The notes: a model not told the origin generated them from the letters alone. A DNA stretch of 32,902 bases from Candidatus Peribacteria bacterium (GCA_016866875.1 VGKY01000010.1:1-32902); one strand, 5' to 3'. Counted from the first letter of the stretch, positions 6,893 to 14,848 are shown. Numbers and translations are program-made.

Positions 6893-7103
6893 AACTTTAC
6901 ATCATTTTGGTATTTAAGTCGATAGTAACTGGTCGGCTTCGGTTGGCCTGCTGTCAGACTTGATCATAAAACCATAGCCTCTTAGTACTGTTCGGTTTGT
7001 TCGGATTAGCCCCCCAGTCCCACGTGCCTTTCTTTGAGTTCCCAGCACCCTCCTACAACCCCTGAAAAATCGCTATGGTGTTGCTGAAGATGCCCAGCCA
7101 ACC

Positions 7104-8552
7104 ATGACATTGTCTGACATTCTCTCCGGCGGTGATTCCTTCTTCCTCACCCGTCTCCTCCTCCAGCGCGGTCTGGCGCTCGTGTACTTGATCGGCTTTC
7201 TCGTCGCGCTCCAGCAGTTTATCCCGCTGCTCGGTGAGAAGGGACTGACCCCCGTACCGCCCTTTCTCCAGAGGGCGCGCTTCATGGATTCGCCGAGTCT
7301 ATTTTTCTTTCATTACTCTGATGTCTTTGCGCGAATCATCTTCCTCTGCGGGACGGGACTTTCATTATTCGCCCTGACAGGTTTCTCCGAAAGATTTGGC
7401 ATCGGCGTTTCTGTCGCGACGTGGGCACTCCTGTGGCTCTTCTATCTCTCCATCGTCAACGTCGGACAGACGTGGTATTCCTTCGGTTGGGAGACGATGC
7501 TCTGCGAAGCGGGCTTTCTCGCGATATTCCTCGGTTCACGCGACGTCCCCCCGCCGGTCATCGTCATCTGGTGTTTCCGGTGGATGTTTTTCCGGACGGT
7601 GCTCGGGGCGGGACTCATCAAGATGCGTGGCGATTCCTGCTGGCGCGATCTCACGTGTCTTCACTATCACTATCAAACCCAGCCTATTCCCAGTCCCTTG
7701 AGCTGGTTCTTCCACTGGTCGCCGGAGTGGACCAAGAAGACTGGTGTTTTCCTCACGCACGTCATCCAGCTCGGGACGCCATGGGGCTATCTGGTTCCTC
7801 TTCCCATTGTCTCGGGCATCGCGGGAGGTCTTAGCATTCTCCATCAAGTCCTGATCGCCCTGAGCGGCAACCTTTCCTTCCTTAATCTGCTGACAATCGT
7901 CATCGGGCTTTCCACACTGGGAGACCGAATTCTCAATCAGCCCTTCCAGATGCCAATTCCTACGCTGCACGCCCTTCCCGCATTCACCATCGCCACGTAC
8001 CTGTTGGGAGGTCTTGTCCTCATTCTCAGTGTCTCCCCAATCCGGAATATGATCTCCTCCAATCAGGCGATGAACACGAGCTTCGAACCGCTTCATCTGG
8101 TCAATAGTTACGGTGCCTTCGGATCCATCACGCGTGAGCGCTACGAGATCATTCTCGAAGGCACCGAAGACGCAGTCCTGACGCCACGGACTGTCTGGAA
8201 GGAGTACGAGTTCAAAGCGAAGCCCGGCGATCCTGCACGCGCTCCGCCGATCCTGGCCCCATGGCATCTGCGTCTCGATTGGCTCATGTGGTTCGCCGCC
8301 ATGGGATCTCCGCGGTATTACCCCTGGATTTTCCCGTTCATCGAACATCTGCTCCAAAACGATCCGCAAACACGTTCACTGATTTCCAAGAATCCTTTTC
8401 CCGATCATGTGCCCCGGTTCATCCGGGCCGAATTGTATCCGTATCGATTTTCCTCTGCTGCTGAATGGAAGGAGACGGGCAAATGGTGGATTCGCGGGAC
8501 TCCCGTTGAATATTTGCCGCCGCTCTCGCTCACGGACCTGCAGTACAAATAA
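7104..8552 (+). CDS. Lipase maturation factor family membrane protein
   Basis: 482 aa, polytopic, like the LMF1/LMF2 family of eukaryotic ER proteins needed for folding of lipoprotein lipases; bacterial homologues have no settled function. Diagnostic stretches: VNVGQTWYSFGWETMLCEAG, then RWMFFRTVLGAGLIKMRGD with SCWRDLTCLHYHYQTQPIP, then VNSYGAFGSITRERYEIILE, and APWHLRLDWLMWFAA near the end. About eight hydrophobic segments fill residues 15-310; the last 170 residues form the soluble LMF C-terminal domain. Length matches bacterial members. No lipase gene is adjacent. ATG 7104 has no Shine-Dalgarno. Confidence 0.88.
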   Translation: MTLSDILSGGDSFFLTRLLLQRGLALVYLIGFLVALQQFIPLLGEKGLTPVPPFLQRARFMDSPSLFFFHYSDVFARIIFLCGTGLSLFALTGFSERFGIGVSVATWALLWLFYLSIVNVGQTWYSFGWETMLCEAGFLAIFLGSRDVPPPVIVIWCFRWMFFRTVLGAGLIKMRGDSCWRDLTCLHYHYQTQPIPSPLSWFFHWSPEWTKKTGVFLTHVIQLGTPWGYLVPLPIVSGIAGGLSILHQVLIALSGNLSFLNLLTIVIGLSTLGDRILNQPFQMPIPTLHALPAFTIATYLLGGLVLILSVSPIRNMISSNQAMNTSFEPLHLVNSYGAFGSITRERYEIILEGTEDAVLTPRTVWKEYEFKAKPGDPARAPPILAPWHLRLDWLMWFAAMGSPRYYPWIFPFIEHLLQNDPQTRSLISKNPFPDHVPRFIRAELYPYRFSSAAEWKETGKWWIRGTPVEYLPPLSLTDLQYK

Positions 8553-8562
8553 TCTTTCCTTG

Positions 8563-8802
8563 ATCAAGAATATAGGCGGGAGAAATATCTGGCGTGACGG
8601 TATTTAGATCGGAGACGCCAAACGCATTTCCATCAAATGATGGCGAAATGAAGCGCATTTCTTTAGGTCAGCGCATGAAGGATGCACCCACTTCTTTTCG
8701 CTCAAGAATCACAAAATCCTTACAGCCAATTTTCTGGAGAAGGACACCCATTCCTACGCCTATTGCACCCGCTCCTACGATAATGATATCGGCTTTCCGC
8801 AT
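8563..8802 (-). pseudogene. Remnant of a flavin-dependent NAD(P)-binding oxidoreductase
   Basis: From ATG 8802 the frame reads an FAD-binding Rossmann start (ADIIIVGAGAIGVGMGVLLQ, GxGxxG) and continues VILERKEVGASFMR. It then meets TGA at 8670-8668. Beyond the stop the same frame continues PKEMRFISPSFDGNAFG and DLNTVTPDISPAY. These are conserved blocks of a flavoprotein family in which a Trp normally stands where the TGA is (FRRWPKEMRF), so the lesion is a TGG-to-TGA change. Similarity stops near 8570, next to the end of the lipase-maturation-factor gene, so the C-terminal bulk is deleted. TGA is a stop elsewhere here. The gene starts 27 nt from the first Zur-like box and may once have belonged to the zinc regulon. 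Confidence 0.75.
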
Positions 8803-8828
8803 GATACGATCTTATCCACATGCATACC

Positions 8829-8849
8829 AAATGCAAATGATTTGCATTT
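8829..8849. promoter_or_regulatory. Putative Zur operator 1 (CobW-1 promoter)
   Basis: Perfect 10-1-10 palindrome centred on G8839, with core ATGCAAATGATTTGCAT (8831-8847). Its right half supplies a -35-like TTGCAT (8842-8847), followed by 17 nt and a -10-like TACCCT (8865-8870), so bound repressor would block the CobW-1 promoter. Same motif as 12864-12880, 12887-12903 and 13234-13250. Confidence 0.75.
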
Positions 8850-8949
8850 ATACTCCCTTTGCGATACCCTTTTCTGTGCGGAGGAAAGATAGTTGCTCCG
8901 GCTGAGCGTGGTCGATAGGAGTGTTCCATTCATCTCATTCTTTCACTCT

Positions 8950-10038
8950 ATGCTTCCAGTGACGATCATTTCGGGCTTTGCAGGCGCAGGGAAGACCAGA
9001 TTCCTCCTCGATTGTCTGAAGCGCACCAAAGGAAAGAGGCGAGCGGTCATCATGAATGACATTGCGGAAACTGTTTCGGCAGCTGCATCCGTGCGTAGGG
9101 CCCTCAGCAAGAAGGATGCCCTCATCGAGATTCCCAATGGTTGTATCTGCTGCAATCTTGACGAGCAATTTCTCGCGCTGGTTGAAGAAATCGCACAGCA
9201 ACAATTTGATCATTTATTCATCGAAGTGAATGCGACAGGAGAGCCGATGCTGGTGCAAAGACTTCTTGAGCGAGCATCAGTGGCTGATGCATTGACTCTG
9301 CATTCCAGCGTCACTGTTGTGGATGCCGAGCGCTTCCTGCGGGATTTTCTTTCTTGCGACAACCTTAGAGATCGCTATCTTGTCTCTGTATCCGAAGATG
9401 ATCGCTCTGTGGGAGAAGTCCTTGCGGAGCAGGTGGAGAATGTCGATACCATTGTCATCAGGAAAGAAGATCTGATTTCGGCTGAGGAATTAGCACTGTT
9501 CGTGTCGGTCATGCATTCACTGAATCCTTCTGCTCGCATCCTCCAGCGCGGAGAGATCTTGCAGGGAAATTTTGCAATGCCACTGTCATTCTCTTTTACG
9601 GCAGATCGCCCTTTCCATCCTGAGCGTCTTCACGCGCTGCTACAAACTGATGCCCTCTCCTCTGTGATTCGTGCGAGAGGAACCGCATGGTTTGCCACGA
9701 GAAATGATCGCAGGATATTTTGGTCTCAGACAGGTAGTATTTGCACTTTGGAATCGGATGGAAAGTGGTGGGCAGAGGATCATGAGCATCCTGAACAGGA
9801 GACCTCGTATGCCGAATGGTTTGAAGCATGCGGACAGCGGTTTCAATCCATCGAATTTGTCGCTATGCACGGCAAAGAGAGCCTACACAAGAAGCTGAAT
9901 GACTGTCTCCTGACAGAAACCGAAATGGAGCTGGGGCTTGACCTATGGCAGTATTTTCATGATCCGTTCGATGAATGGCTCGATCACATGGATCGCAGTA
10001 GCTTCGTGGTGCGATCATCTATTGTTTCCGCTCTATGA
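8950..10038 (+). CDS. CobW/COG0523-family GTPase 1 (putative zinc chaperone)
   Basis: 362 aa from ATG 8950. COG0523 proteins are metal-chaperone GTPases; those under Zur control are thought to deliver zinc to client enzymes during starvation. Seen: P-loop GFAGAGKT at about residues 9-16, the metal-binding CxCC motif NGCICC, and the C-terminal CobW_C domain (RPFHPERLHALL, RARGTAWFATRNDR, IFWSQTGS). The guanine-specificity NKxD is replaced by RKED, and the second glycine of the P-loop region differs from the usual GFLGSGKT, so this is a divergent paralogue. An upstream TTG at 8893 has a well-spaced GGAGG (8880-8884) and would add 19 residues before the conserved start. Preceded by Zur-like box 1; overlaps the ferredoxin gene by 4 nt. 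Confidence 0.88.
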   Translation: MLPVTIISGFAGAGKTRFLLDCLKRTKGKRRAVIMNDIAETVSAAASVRRALSKKDALIEIPNGCICCNLDEQFLALVEEIAQQQFDHLFIEVNATGEPMLVQRLLERASVADALTLHSSVTVVDAERFLRDFLSCDNLRDRYLVSVSEDDRSVGEVLAEQVENVDTIVIRKEDLISAEELALFVSVMHSLNPSARILQRGEILQGNFAMPLSFSFTADRPFHPERLHALLQTDALSSVIRARGTAWFATRNDRRIFWSQTGSICTLESDGKWWAEDHEHPEQETSYAEWFEACGQRFQSIEFVAMHGKESLHKKLNDCLLTETEMELGLDLWQYFHDPFDEWLDHMDRSSFVVRSSIVSAL

Positions 10039-10394
10039 TCGAACTTGATACTCAACGCAATCCACCACTCTGTCGTTTACTCATTTGCAATGGTGGAGTC
10101 TGCGGCAGCAATAAAGATATTCCATTGCAATTTCTCGAAGACACCTGGAAAGAGGAGGGGCTTCACTCAGCAGTCGCGATGAAAATCTGTGGTTGCCAAG
10201 ATGCCTGCGAACATGCCAGCGTCGCTCGCATTATCACCGCATATGGGACGGAATGGTTTGAAAACTTACAGAAGGAACACTATCAGGCGCTTCTCGATTG
10301 GGCGCGTGATTGCCGGAAAGCAGATGCTGTTGTTTCTCGCCCGGAAATCCTCCAAAAACTGCGCTTCAAGGGCCATATTCGCGACCGTTCCTGA
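10035..10394 (+). CDS. Thioredoxin-like [2Fe-2S] ferredoxin family protein
   Basis: 119 aa, cytosolic. The pattern LLICNGGVCGSNKDI followed by KICGCQDACEHASVARII matches the thioredoxin-fold [2Fe-2S] ferredoxins (COG3411 type), where two Cys from each half hold the cluster. Candidate ligands are Cys18 and Cys23, and Cys54 and Cys58; additional Cys13 and Cys52 give a Cys-rich surface that might instead bind zinc. The C-terminal helix YGTEWFENLQKEHYQALLDW is also typical. Its ATG overlaps the CobW-1 stop (ATGA), so it shares the Zur-like promoter and is presumably a partner of CobW-1. Convergent with the WD40 gene. Confidence 0.8.
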   Translation: MIELDTQRNPPLCRLLICNGGVCGSNKDIPLQFLEDTWKEEGLHSAVAMKICGCQDACEHASVARIITAYGTEWFENLQKEHYQALLDWARDCRKADAVVSRPEILQKLRFKGHIRDRS

Positions 10395-10395
10395 T

Positions 10396-11403
10396 TTAGG
10401 GTAGTCGAAGAAGCGACACTGCCCCTGTAGCGCCGCCAACGGCGATCAGCGCGTCATCGGGAGACCACGTCACGACACTGATACCTTGATCCAATCTCAG
10501 ACCTGATAACAAAGACTCCGCTTTTTCGTGCTGCCATACGCGCACGACTCCACCCTCATCACCCGATGCCAGCAATGCACCCTTATGTTGGTATGCAAGT
10601 GTAGAAATGAGCTCTTCATGCCCCTCAAGACGTACGGGATCTTGTCCTTCTGGCCCCTTGCCTGCGCAATCCCAGATCGTCACATGGATGCCGCCGCCTG
10701 TTGCGAGAAATTTGCTGTCACTTGTCCACGAAAGCTGCAAGGCCTTCACCATGTAACCGTGCATCTGCAAATGCTCGCGTATCTCGGGGTACCAGAGCTG
10801 CACCGTGCAATCCTGATCGCCCGTTGCGAGCATCTTTCCGTTTGGGCTCCAGACACAGACGAGTGTCGAGCCTTTCCAAAGAAGTTTCTCCGGTGGACCA
10901 TCTTTCTCTGTCGGATACAGGAGAACCCCGTTGTACCCTGCAGCAGCAAGATGCATGTGGTGGGGCCGCCACGCGATATCGGCGATCGTGCTTTGAAAAT
11001 CAGGGAATGTATGTGCCTTTGTTCCGTCCGCATTCCAGAGGATCACTTTCTTGCCGCACGATGTGGCCAGTGTCTCGCCGTCATCACTCCACGTCACGTG
11101 CTCCACCCATCCCATCCCGCACGGCATCGATGTTTTCTCCGTGCCGCTTTCTACATCCCAGAGCTTTGCGTTGCCATCTTGTCCCGCTGACGCAAGGAGT
11201 GGCAGCGTCGGATGCCAATCTATCGCTGTCGTCCCCAATCCATGCCCGGTGAGCTGATGCAAGAGATGTAAATCGCTCCCGCGAAAAATGTGAATGGGTC
11301 CGCTGATGGAAGCTGCTGCGAGGAACGCGCCGTTCGGTGACCAGCGCAGACCAATGACGTGATCACCGATATCAGCGCTATGGAGCTTTTGGAGAGGAGG
11401 CAT
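10396..11403 (-). CDS. WD40-repeat beta-propeller protein
   Basis: 335 aa with no signal peptide, so cytosolic. Eight WD40-type repeats of about 40 residues fill the whole chain, each with an LxWSP-like strand and a later hydrophobic IW/LW strand. Examples are IDWHPTLPLLASAGQDG with AKLWDVESG (repeat 2), VCVWSPNGKMLATGDQDC with VQLWYPE (repeat 5), and VTWSPDDALIAVGGATGAV (repeat 8). It should fold into one closed propeller that serves as a protein-binding platform. It starts 2 nt after the CobW-2 stop and so is cotranscribed with a Zur-controlled metallochaperone. I infer an accessory role in metal delivery; a client or partner cannot be named. Confidence 0.88.
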   Translation of the reverse strand: MPPLQKLHSADIGDHVIGLRWSPNGAFLAAASISGPIHIFRGSDLHLLHQLTGHGLGTTAIDWHPTLPLLASAGQDGNAKLWDVESGTEKTSMPCGMGWVEHVTWSDDGETLATSCGKKVILWNADGTKAHTFPDFQSTIADIAWRPHHMHLAAAGYNGVLLYPTEKDGPPEKLLWKGSTLVCVWSPNGKMLATGDQDCTVQLWYPEIREHLQMHGYMVKALQLSWTSDSKFLATGGGIHVTIWDCAGKGPEGQDPVRLEGHEELISTLAYQHKGALLASGDEGGVVRVWQHEKAESLLSGLRLDQGISVVTWSPDDALIAVGGATGAVSLLRLP

Positions 11404-11405
11404 GG

Positions 11406-12746
11406 TTACTTGGCGAGGCAGGAACGGAACTTCTGCTCCAGATCGTCCCGATCCAGATGTCGCCCAATGAAGATGAACCGGTTCTCACGGGGTTCATTGC
11501 CCCACGGACGATCTGGTCTGCCGTCCATGAGCATGTGCACTCCTTGAAAGACGTAGCGCTTCTCTTTCCCTGAAACGCTCACGACCCCCTTCATGCGGAA
11601 GATGTCCTGTCCCTTCTCTGCAAGAAGCTTCCCGAACCACTCGTTGAGCTTATCTAAATCCAGATCACCGGGGATCGCGATGCCTACGGATGTGACGGTA
11701 TCGTCATGGACATGATCGGGTTTGAATTCCCGATGGGCGACTGCCTTGTGCTCTTCCACGTTGCTTTCGATCTTCATGGCAAACTCCGATGGAAGGTGTT
11801 GAGTGAACAATGCGTAGAGTCCCGATTTCTTGATTTCCCAGGACACAGTCATGCCTCCAGGTTCCAAGAAAAATCGCTGAAGCGTTTTTCCAGCAGAAAT
11901 GCTGTCACCATTCCGGATCTCCTTTTCCGCATCGGAGAAGAGGAGCACGGCATCCTCGGTGACTTTCTTATTTTGAAGAGCATCATGAGAATCGACCGGC
12001 AGCATGACAAAATCCATTGATGGATCTGGTCCTTCCTCGAGATGGATTTGGTATACATTGTTTTTGAGGTCAAATATTCCGCCCCATTCGAACGGGTATT
12101 CGGGCTCGAGAAATTTTGCATCAACTTCCATCGCGCGACTGAGATCAAAGCCCCCCACACGCAGGAGATGATTGATGTCTGTCACGCCACGCTCTGTACG
12201 GTGAAGTTTGGCTGCGCCGTTCATGGAGCGGATGCGATGCTCTAGCTTCTCCAGATCCTTTGGTCCAACCAAATCTGTCTTGTTTATCAAAATGACATCG
12301 GCAAAGGCAATCTGCTCCTTGCACTCGCTGCTCTCATCGATGTGTTTCCGGACGTGCTTGGCATCGATGACGGTCACGATGCCGTCGAGCTTCAGATGCT
12401 TCTGTAACTCATCATCCACAAAGAAGGTCTGCGCCACGGGGCCGGGGTCTGCAAGGCCAGTCGTTTCGATGAGAATGTGATCGAATTTGTCCCGCCGTTT
12501 CATCAGGTTACTGAGAATGCGGATCAGATCACCCCGTACCGTGCAGCAGATGCAGCCATTATTCATCTCGAAGATCTCCTCCTCGGCACCGATCACAAGT
12601 TCCTGATCCACGCCGACTTCTCCGAATTCATTCTCGATCACGGCGATGCGCTTGCCGTGTTCGGCGGTCAAGATGTAGTTGAGAAGTGTGGTTTTTCCTG
12701 AGCCGAGAAATCCCGTCAGTACCGTTACAGGAACGCGGTTGTCCAT
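11406..12746 (-). CDS. CobW/COG0523-family GTPase 2 (putative zinc chaperone)
   Basis: 446 aa from ATG 12746. All canonical features are present: P-loop [20 protein letters not shown], metal-binding [12 protein letters not shown] (CxCC), Walker B-region [10 protein letters not shown], guanine-binding INKTDL, and a full CobW_C domain ending [19 protein letters not shown]. An inserted His-containing loop ([14 protein letters not shown]) may add metal ligands. The ATG at 12746 fits the family start ([15 protein letters not shown]). The longer in-frame start at 12842 would lie upstream of the predicted transcription start (-10 at 12841-12846) and is rejected. It is divergent from the cold-shock gene, with two Zur-like boxes between them, and is followed by the WD40 gene. 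Confidence 0.92.
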   Translation of the reverse strand: MDNRVPVTVLTGFLGSGKTTLLNYILTAEHGKRIAVIENEFGEVGVDQELVIGAEEEIFEMNNGCICCTVRGDLIRILSNLMKRRDKFDHILIETTGLADPGPVAQTFFVDDELQKHLKLDGIVTVIDAKHVRKHIDESSECKEQIAFADVILINKTDLVGPKDLEKLEHRIRSMNGAAKLHRTERGVTDINHLLRVGGFDLSRAMEVDAKFLEPEYPFEWGGIFDLKNNVYQIHLEEGPDPSMDFVMLPVDSHDALQNKKVTEDAVLLFSDAEKEIRNGDSISAGKTLQRFFLEPGGMTVSWEIKKSGLYALFTQHLPSEFAMKIESNVEEHKAVAHREFKPDHVHDDTVTSVGIAIPGDLDLDKLNEWFGKLLAEKGQDIFRMKGVVSVSGKEKRYVFQGVHMLMDGRPDRPWGNEPRENRFIFIGRHLDRDDLEQKFRSCLAK

Positions 12747-12863
12747 AGATGCATGGTGGAAATGAGGAGAAACAGACGGAGCAGCCCCGCGTATCGCCTG
12801 TCTAGTTAGAGAGCATACGATTCTCTTTCGTATCTTCTTCAATGTACGTCAGGCCTTTTCTGC

Positions 12864-12880
12864 GTGCAAATCATTTGCAC
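12864..12880. promoter_or_regulatory. Putative Zur operator 2 (CobW-2 promoter)
   Basis: Perfect palindrome GTGCAAATCATTTGCAC. On the minus strand its end gives -35 TTGCAC (plus-strand 12864-12869), followed by 17 nt and -10 TACATT (12841-12846). The geometry is the same as at the CobW-1 promoter. It is centred 23 bp from operator 3. Confidence 0.75.
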
Positions 12881-12886
12881 TTGTAT

Positions 12887-12903
12887 ATGCAAATTGTTTG
12901 CAT
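12887..12903. promoter_or_regulatory. Putative Zur operator 3 (cold-shock gene promoter)
   Basis: Palindrome ATGCAAATTGTTTGCAT with one central mismatch pair. It fills exactly the 17-nt spacer between -35 TTGTAT (12881-12886) and -10 TATATT (12904-12909) on the plus strand. A bound repressor would therefore occlude the cold-shock gene promoter. Confidence 0.7.
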
Positions 12904-12975
12904 TATATTTCCGTGGGTGGCGGGGCCGATCTGCCATACGCCACCTCTTTATTTATCTCATTTTCATTCATTTCT

Positions 12976-13170
12976 ATGGCTTCTGGTATTATCAAGAAAA
13001 TTCTCGAGAAGGGATTTGGTTTCATCTCGGTTGAAGGCATGGAGGACGTTTTCTTCCATATGTCCGCCTGCAATGGACAGTTTGAATCTCTCAGGGAAGG
13101 ACAGTCAGTGCAGTTTGAAGTAGAGGACGGGCCAAAGGGCAAGAAAGCAGTCAATGTCACTGCTATCTAG
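12976..13170 (+). CDS. Cold-shock-domain (CspA-like) RNA-binding protein
   Basis: 64 aa, a single cold-shock domain that binds single-stranded RNA or DNA. RNP1 is KGFGFIS and RNP2 is VFFHMS (canonical VFVHFS), with the usual ending [17 protein letters not shown]. The usual VKWFN strand is replaced by IIKKILEKG, so the conserved surface Trp/Phe pair is missing and binding may be altered. The start is ATG 12976, where CspA homology begins; the upstream in-frame extension from 12898 runs through the promoter. The leader is T-rich without Shine-Dalgarno. Its promoter contains Zur operator 3, so the trigger appears to be zinc shortage rather than cold. Confidence 0.88.
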   Translation: MASGIIKKILEKGFGFISVEGMEDVFFHMSACNGQFESLREGQSVQFEVEDGPKGKKAVNVTAI

Positions 13171-13233
13171 CAAGCCGCACCTTCTTCTTTCATAAGCGAC
13201 ATCGAGGGCATCTGCCCTTTACTCTGCATATTT

Positions 13234-13250
13234 ATGCAAATCATTTGCAT
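13234..13250. promoter_or_regulatory. Putative Zur operator 4 (rrm-znuACB-zur promoter)
   Basis: Perfect palindrome ATGCAAATCATTTGCAT. Its right half overlaps a -35-like TTTGCA (13244-13249), followed by 17 nt and -10 TAGACT (13267-13272) on the plus strand. It lies 89 nt before the RRM gene and is the only box upstream of znuA. Confidence 0.75.
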
Positions 13251-13338
13251 TTAGGGAGTTCTTCGTTAGACTCTTGCCGATTCGATGCAAGGCTCACGCG
13301 AGGCATCGCATCTATCCTATCCTTCTTCCCAGTTTCTC

Positions 13339-13875
13339 ATGTCCAATTCTCTGTTTGTCGGCGGTATATCGTGGAACACCACCGAGCAAGCTCTCTCTGA
13401 GTATCTCTCCACCGTAGCACCAGTGCTCTCCGTTAAGATTCCCACGGACAAAATGAGTGGCAAGTCCCGCGGATTCGCTTTCGTGGAAATGCAATCTGCT
13501 GAAGACGCCCAGAAAGTCATCGCCGAACTCAATGAGAGCGAACTCGATGGCCGCTATCTTCGCATCAATATCGCCCGTGAAGAAGACACCGAGCCGTGCA
13601 AGCTCTACGTTGCGGGGCTTGCGGATTCCGTTACGGACGAAACATTAAAGCAATACCTTTCCGAGGGCGGATCCGTGACAGGAGTTTCGATTGTTTTCGA
13701 CCGTGATACAGGACGCTCGCGTGGTTTTGCATTTGTCGATACGGCATCCGAACAGGATTCCGAGGCGATCATCAATGCCTGCAATGGTAAGATGTTTGAA
13801 GGCAAGAGCATCCTTGTCCGCAAATCACGACCCAAGACCGAAAAGCCCCGTCATTCTTTTAACCGCAACCGCTAG
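13339..13875 (+). CDS. RNA-binding protein with two RRM domains
   Basis: 178 aa. RRM1 spans about residues 2-78: RNP2 LFVGGI and RNP1 KSRGFAFVEM. RRM2 spans about 83-160: RNP2 LYVAGL and RNP1 RSRGFAFVDT. A basic tail (RKSRPKTEKPRHSFNRNR) follows. The aromatic residues that stack on RNA in RNP1 are present in both domains. Bacterial RRM proteins usually carry one domain; tandem RRMs are less common. The start at 13339 is where RRM1 begins; the ORF continues upstream to 13285 but without homology. It is the first gene of the operon leading to znuA (25-nt gap) and sits behind Zur operator 4, so a post-transcriptional role under zinc limitation is inferred. Confidence 0.88.
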   Translation: MSNSLFVGGISWNTTEQALSEYLSTVAPVLSVKIPTDKMSGKSRGFAFVEMQSAEDAQKVIAELNESELDGRYLRINIAREEDTEPCKLYVAGLADSVTDETLKQYLSEGGSVTGVSIVFDRDTGRSRGFAFVDTASEQDSEAIINACNGKMFEGKSILVRKSRPKTEKPRHSFNRNR

Positions 13876-13900
13876 TCTTGCTCTCTTCCCCAATCCCCTT

Positions 13901-14848
13901 ATGAAGCACTTTCTCCCCACCCTCCTTCTCGCTGGTCTCCTCTCCGCTTGTACGGGGACCCAGACAGCGAACCAGGCAGTGCCGTCTGAGGAAAAACTCA
14001 AGGTAACGGCGAGCTTCTATCCCCTCGCGTATCTTTCCGAGAGAATCGCGGGCGATACGGCGATCGTTATGCAAGTGATTCCCAGCGGCGTGGAGCCCCA
14101 TGACTACGAACCATCCCCTCAGCAATTGATCGAAGTCTACGATTCCAAGGTGCTCGTCATGAATGGCCAGGGTCTCGACCCATGGGCGGAAAAATCACGA
14201 GAGCAGCTCATGGCACGAGGGGTCGCGATGATCTCTGCGACCGAAGGTGGTGATTTGCTCCCTGCCTTTGAAGAAGAACATGGGGAGGAAGAGGAGGAAC
14301 ACCACGAACACGAAGGTCAGTTTGACCCGCATATTTGGCTCGATCCCGTGCAGATGCGTTCCGTGGCTATGCGTGTCCGTGATGCGTTCATTGCCGCAGA
14401 CCCCTCTCACGCGGAAGCCTATCGTGCAAACGCCGATGTGCTCATCGACGATCTCCAAGCTCTTGATGCTCATTTCCGTTCAAGACTCAAAGAGTGCGCC
14501 CAGGAAAAAGCCGTCGTCTCACACGATGCCTTCCGCTACCTGGCCAAGAGATACGGATTTCAGACGGTTGCCCTTGCGGGCATCTCGCCCGGCGAGGAGC
14601 CGTCCCCGATGAAAATAGCGGAGGTTATCGATACGGTAAGGCGCGAGAATCTCAAAGTGGTGTTCTTCGAGACGCTCGTGAGTCCGAGACTTGCCGAGTC
14701 CATTGCCAACGGAGCAGGCGCACAGACGCTCGTTCTCAATCCCATCGAGGGATTAACGTCCGATGATCTTGCGGAGGGCAAGACATACCTTTCCATCATG
14801 CAAGACAATGCCGATAATCTTGCCACTGCTCTAGAATGTCAAAGATGA
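13901..14848 (+). CDS. znuA: Zinc ABC transporter substrate-binding lipoprotein
   Basis: 315 aa. The signal peptide with lipobox (MKHFLPTLLLAGLLSAC) gives a surface-anchored lipoprotein, as in Gram-positive-type AdcA/ZnuA. Cluster A-I metal-binding fold: first His ligand in SGVEPHDYEPSP, a His/Glu-rich loop (EEEHGEEEEEHHEHEG) typical of zinc rather than manganese binders, second His in FDPHIWLDP, third in VVSHDAFRYLAKRYGF, then the C-terminal FFETLVSPRLAESIANGAG block. ATG 13901 is set by the signal peptide; the frame is open further upstream inside the RRM gene but that is a shadow. It overlaps znuC by 13 nt. Captures Zn2+ for the ZnuBC pump. Confidence 0.93.
   Translation: MKHFLPTLLLAGLLSACTGTQTANQAVPSEEKLKVTASFYPLAYLSERIAGDTAIVMQVIPSGVEPHDYEPSPQQLIEVYDSKVLVMNGQGLDPWAEKSREQLMARGVAMISATEGGDLLPAFEEEHGEEEEEHHEHEGQFDPHIWLDPVQMRSVAMRVRDAFIAADPSHAEAYRANADVLIDDLQALDAHFRSRLKECAQEKAVVSHDAFRYLAKRYGFQTVALAGISPGEEPSPMKIAEVIDTVRRENLKVVFFETLVSPRLAESIANGAGAQTLVLNPIEGLTSDDLAEGKTYLSIMQDNADNLATALECQR

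Noticed and set aside
7536-8369. 277-codon minus-strand open frame
   Set aside because: Antisense to the lipase-maturation-factor gene, with charged repeats such as RRSHGGEPHE and no recognisable domain.
8668-8670. TGA read as Trp or Gly (recoded genetic code)
   Set aside because: Tempting because the family has Trp here, but several intact genes in the window end in TGA (HAD, msrA) and the same frame is truncated downstream. A pseudogene is simpler.
8594-8905. 103-codon plus-strand ORF before CobW-1
   Set aside because: It is antisense to the flavoprotein remnant and crosses the Zur-like box. No protein features.
12747-12842. N-terminal extension of CobW-2 to an ATG at 12842
   Set aside because: The predicted -10 box (12841-12846) coincides with that codon, so the mRNA would begin inside it. 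Homology begins at 12746.
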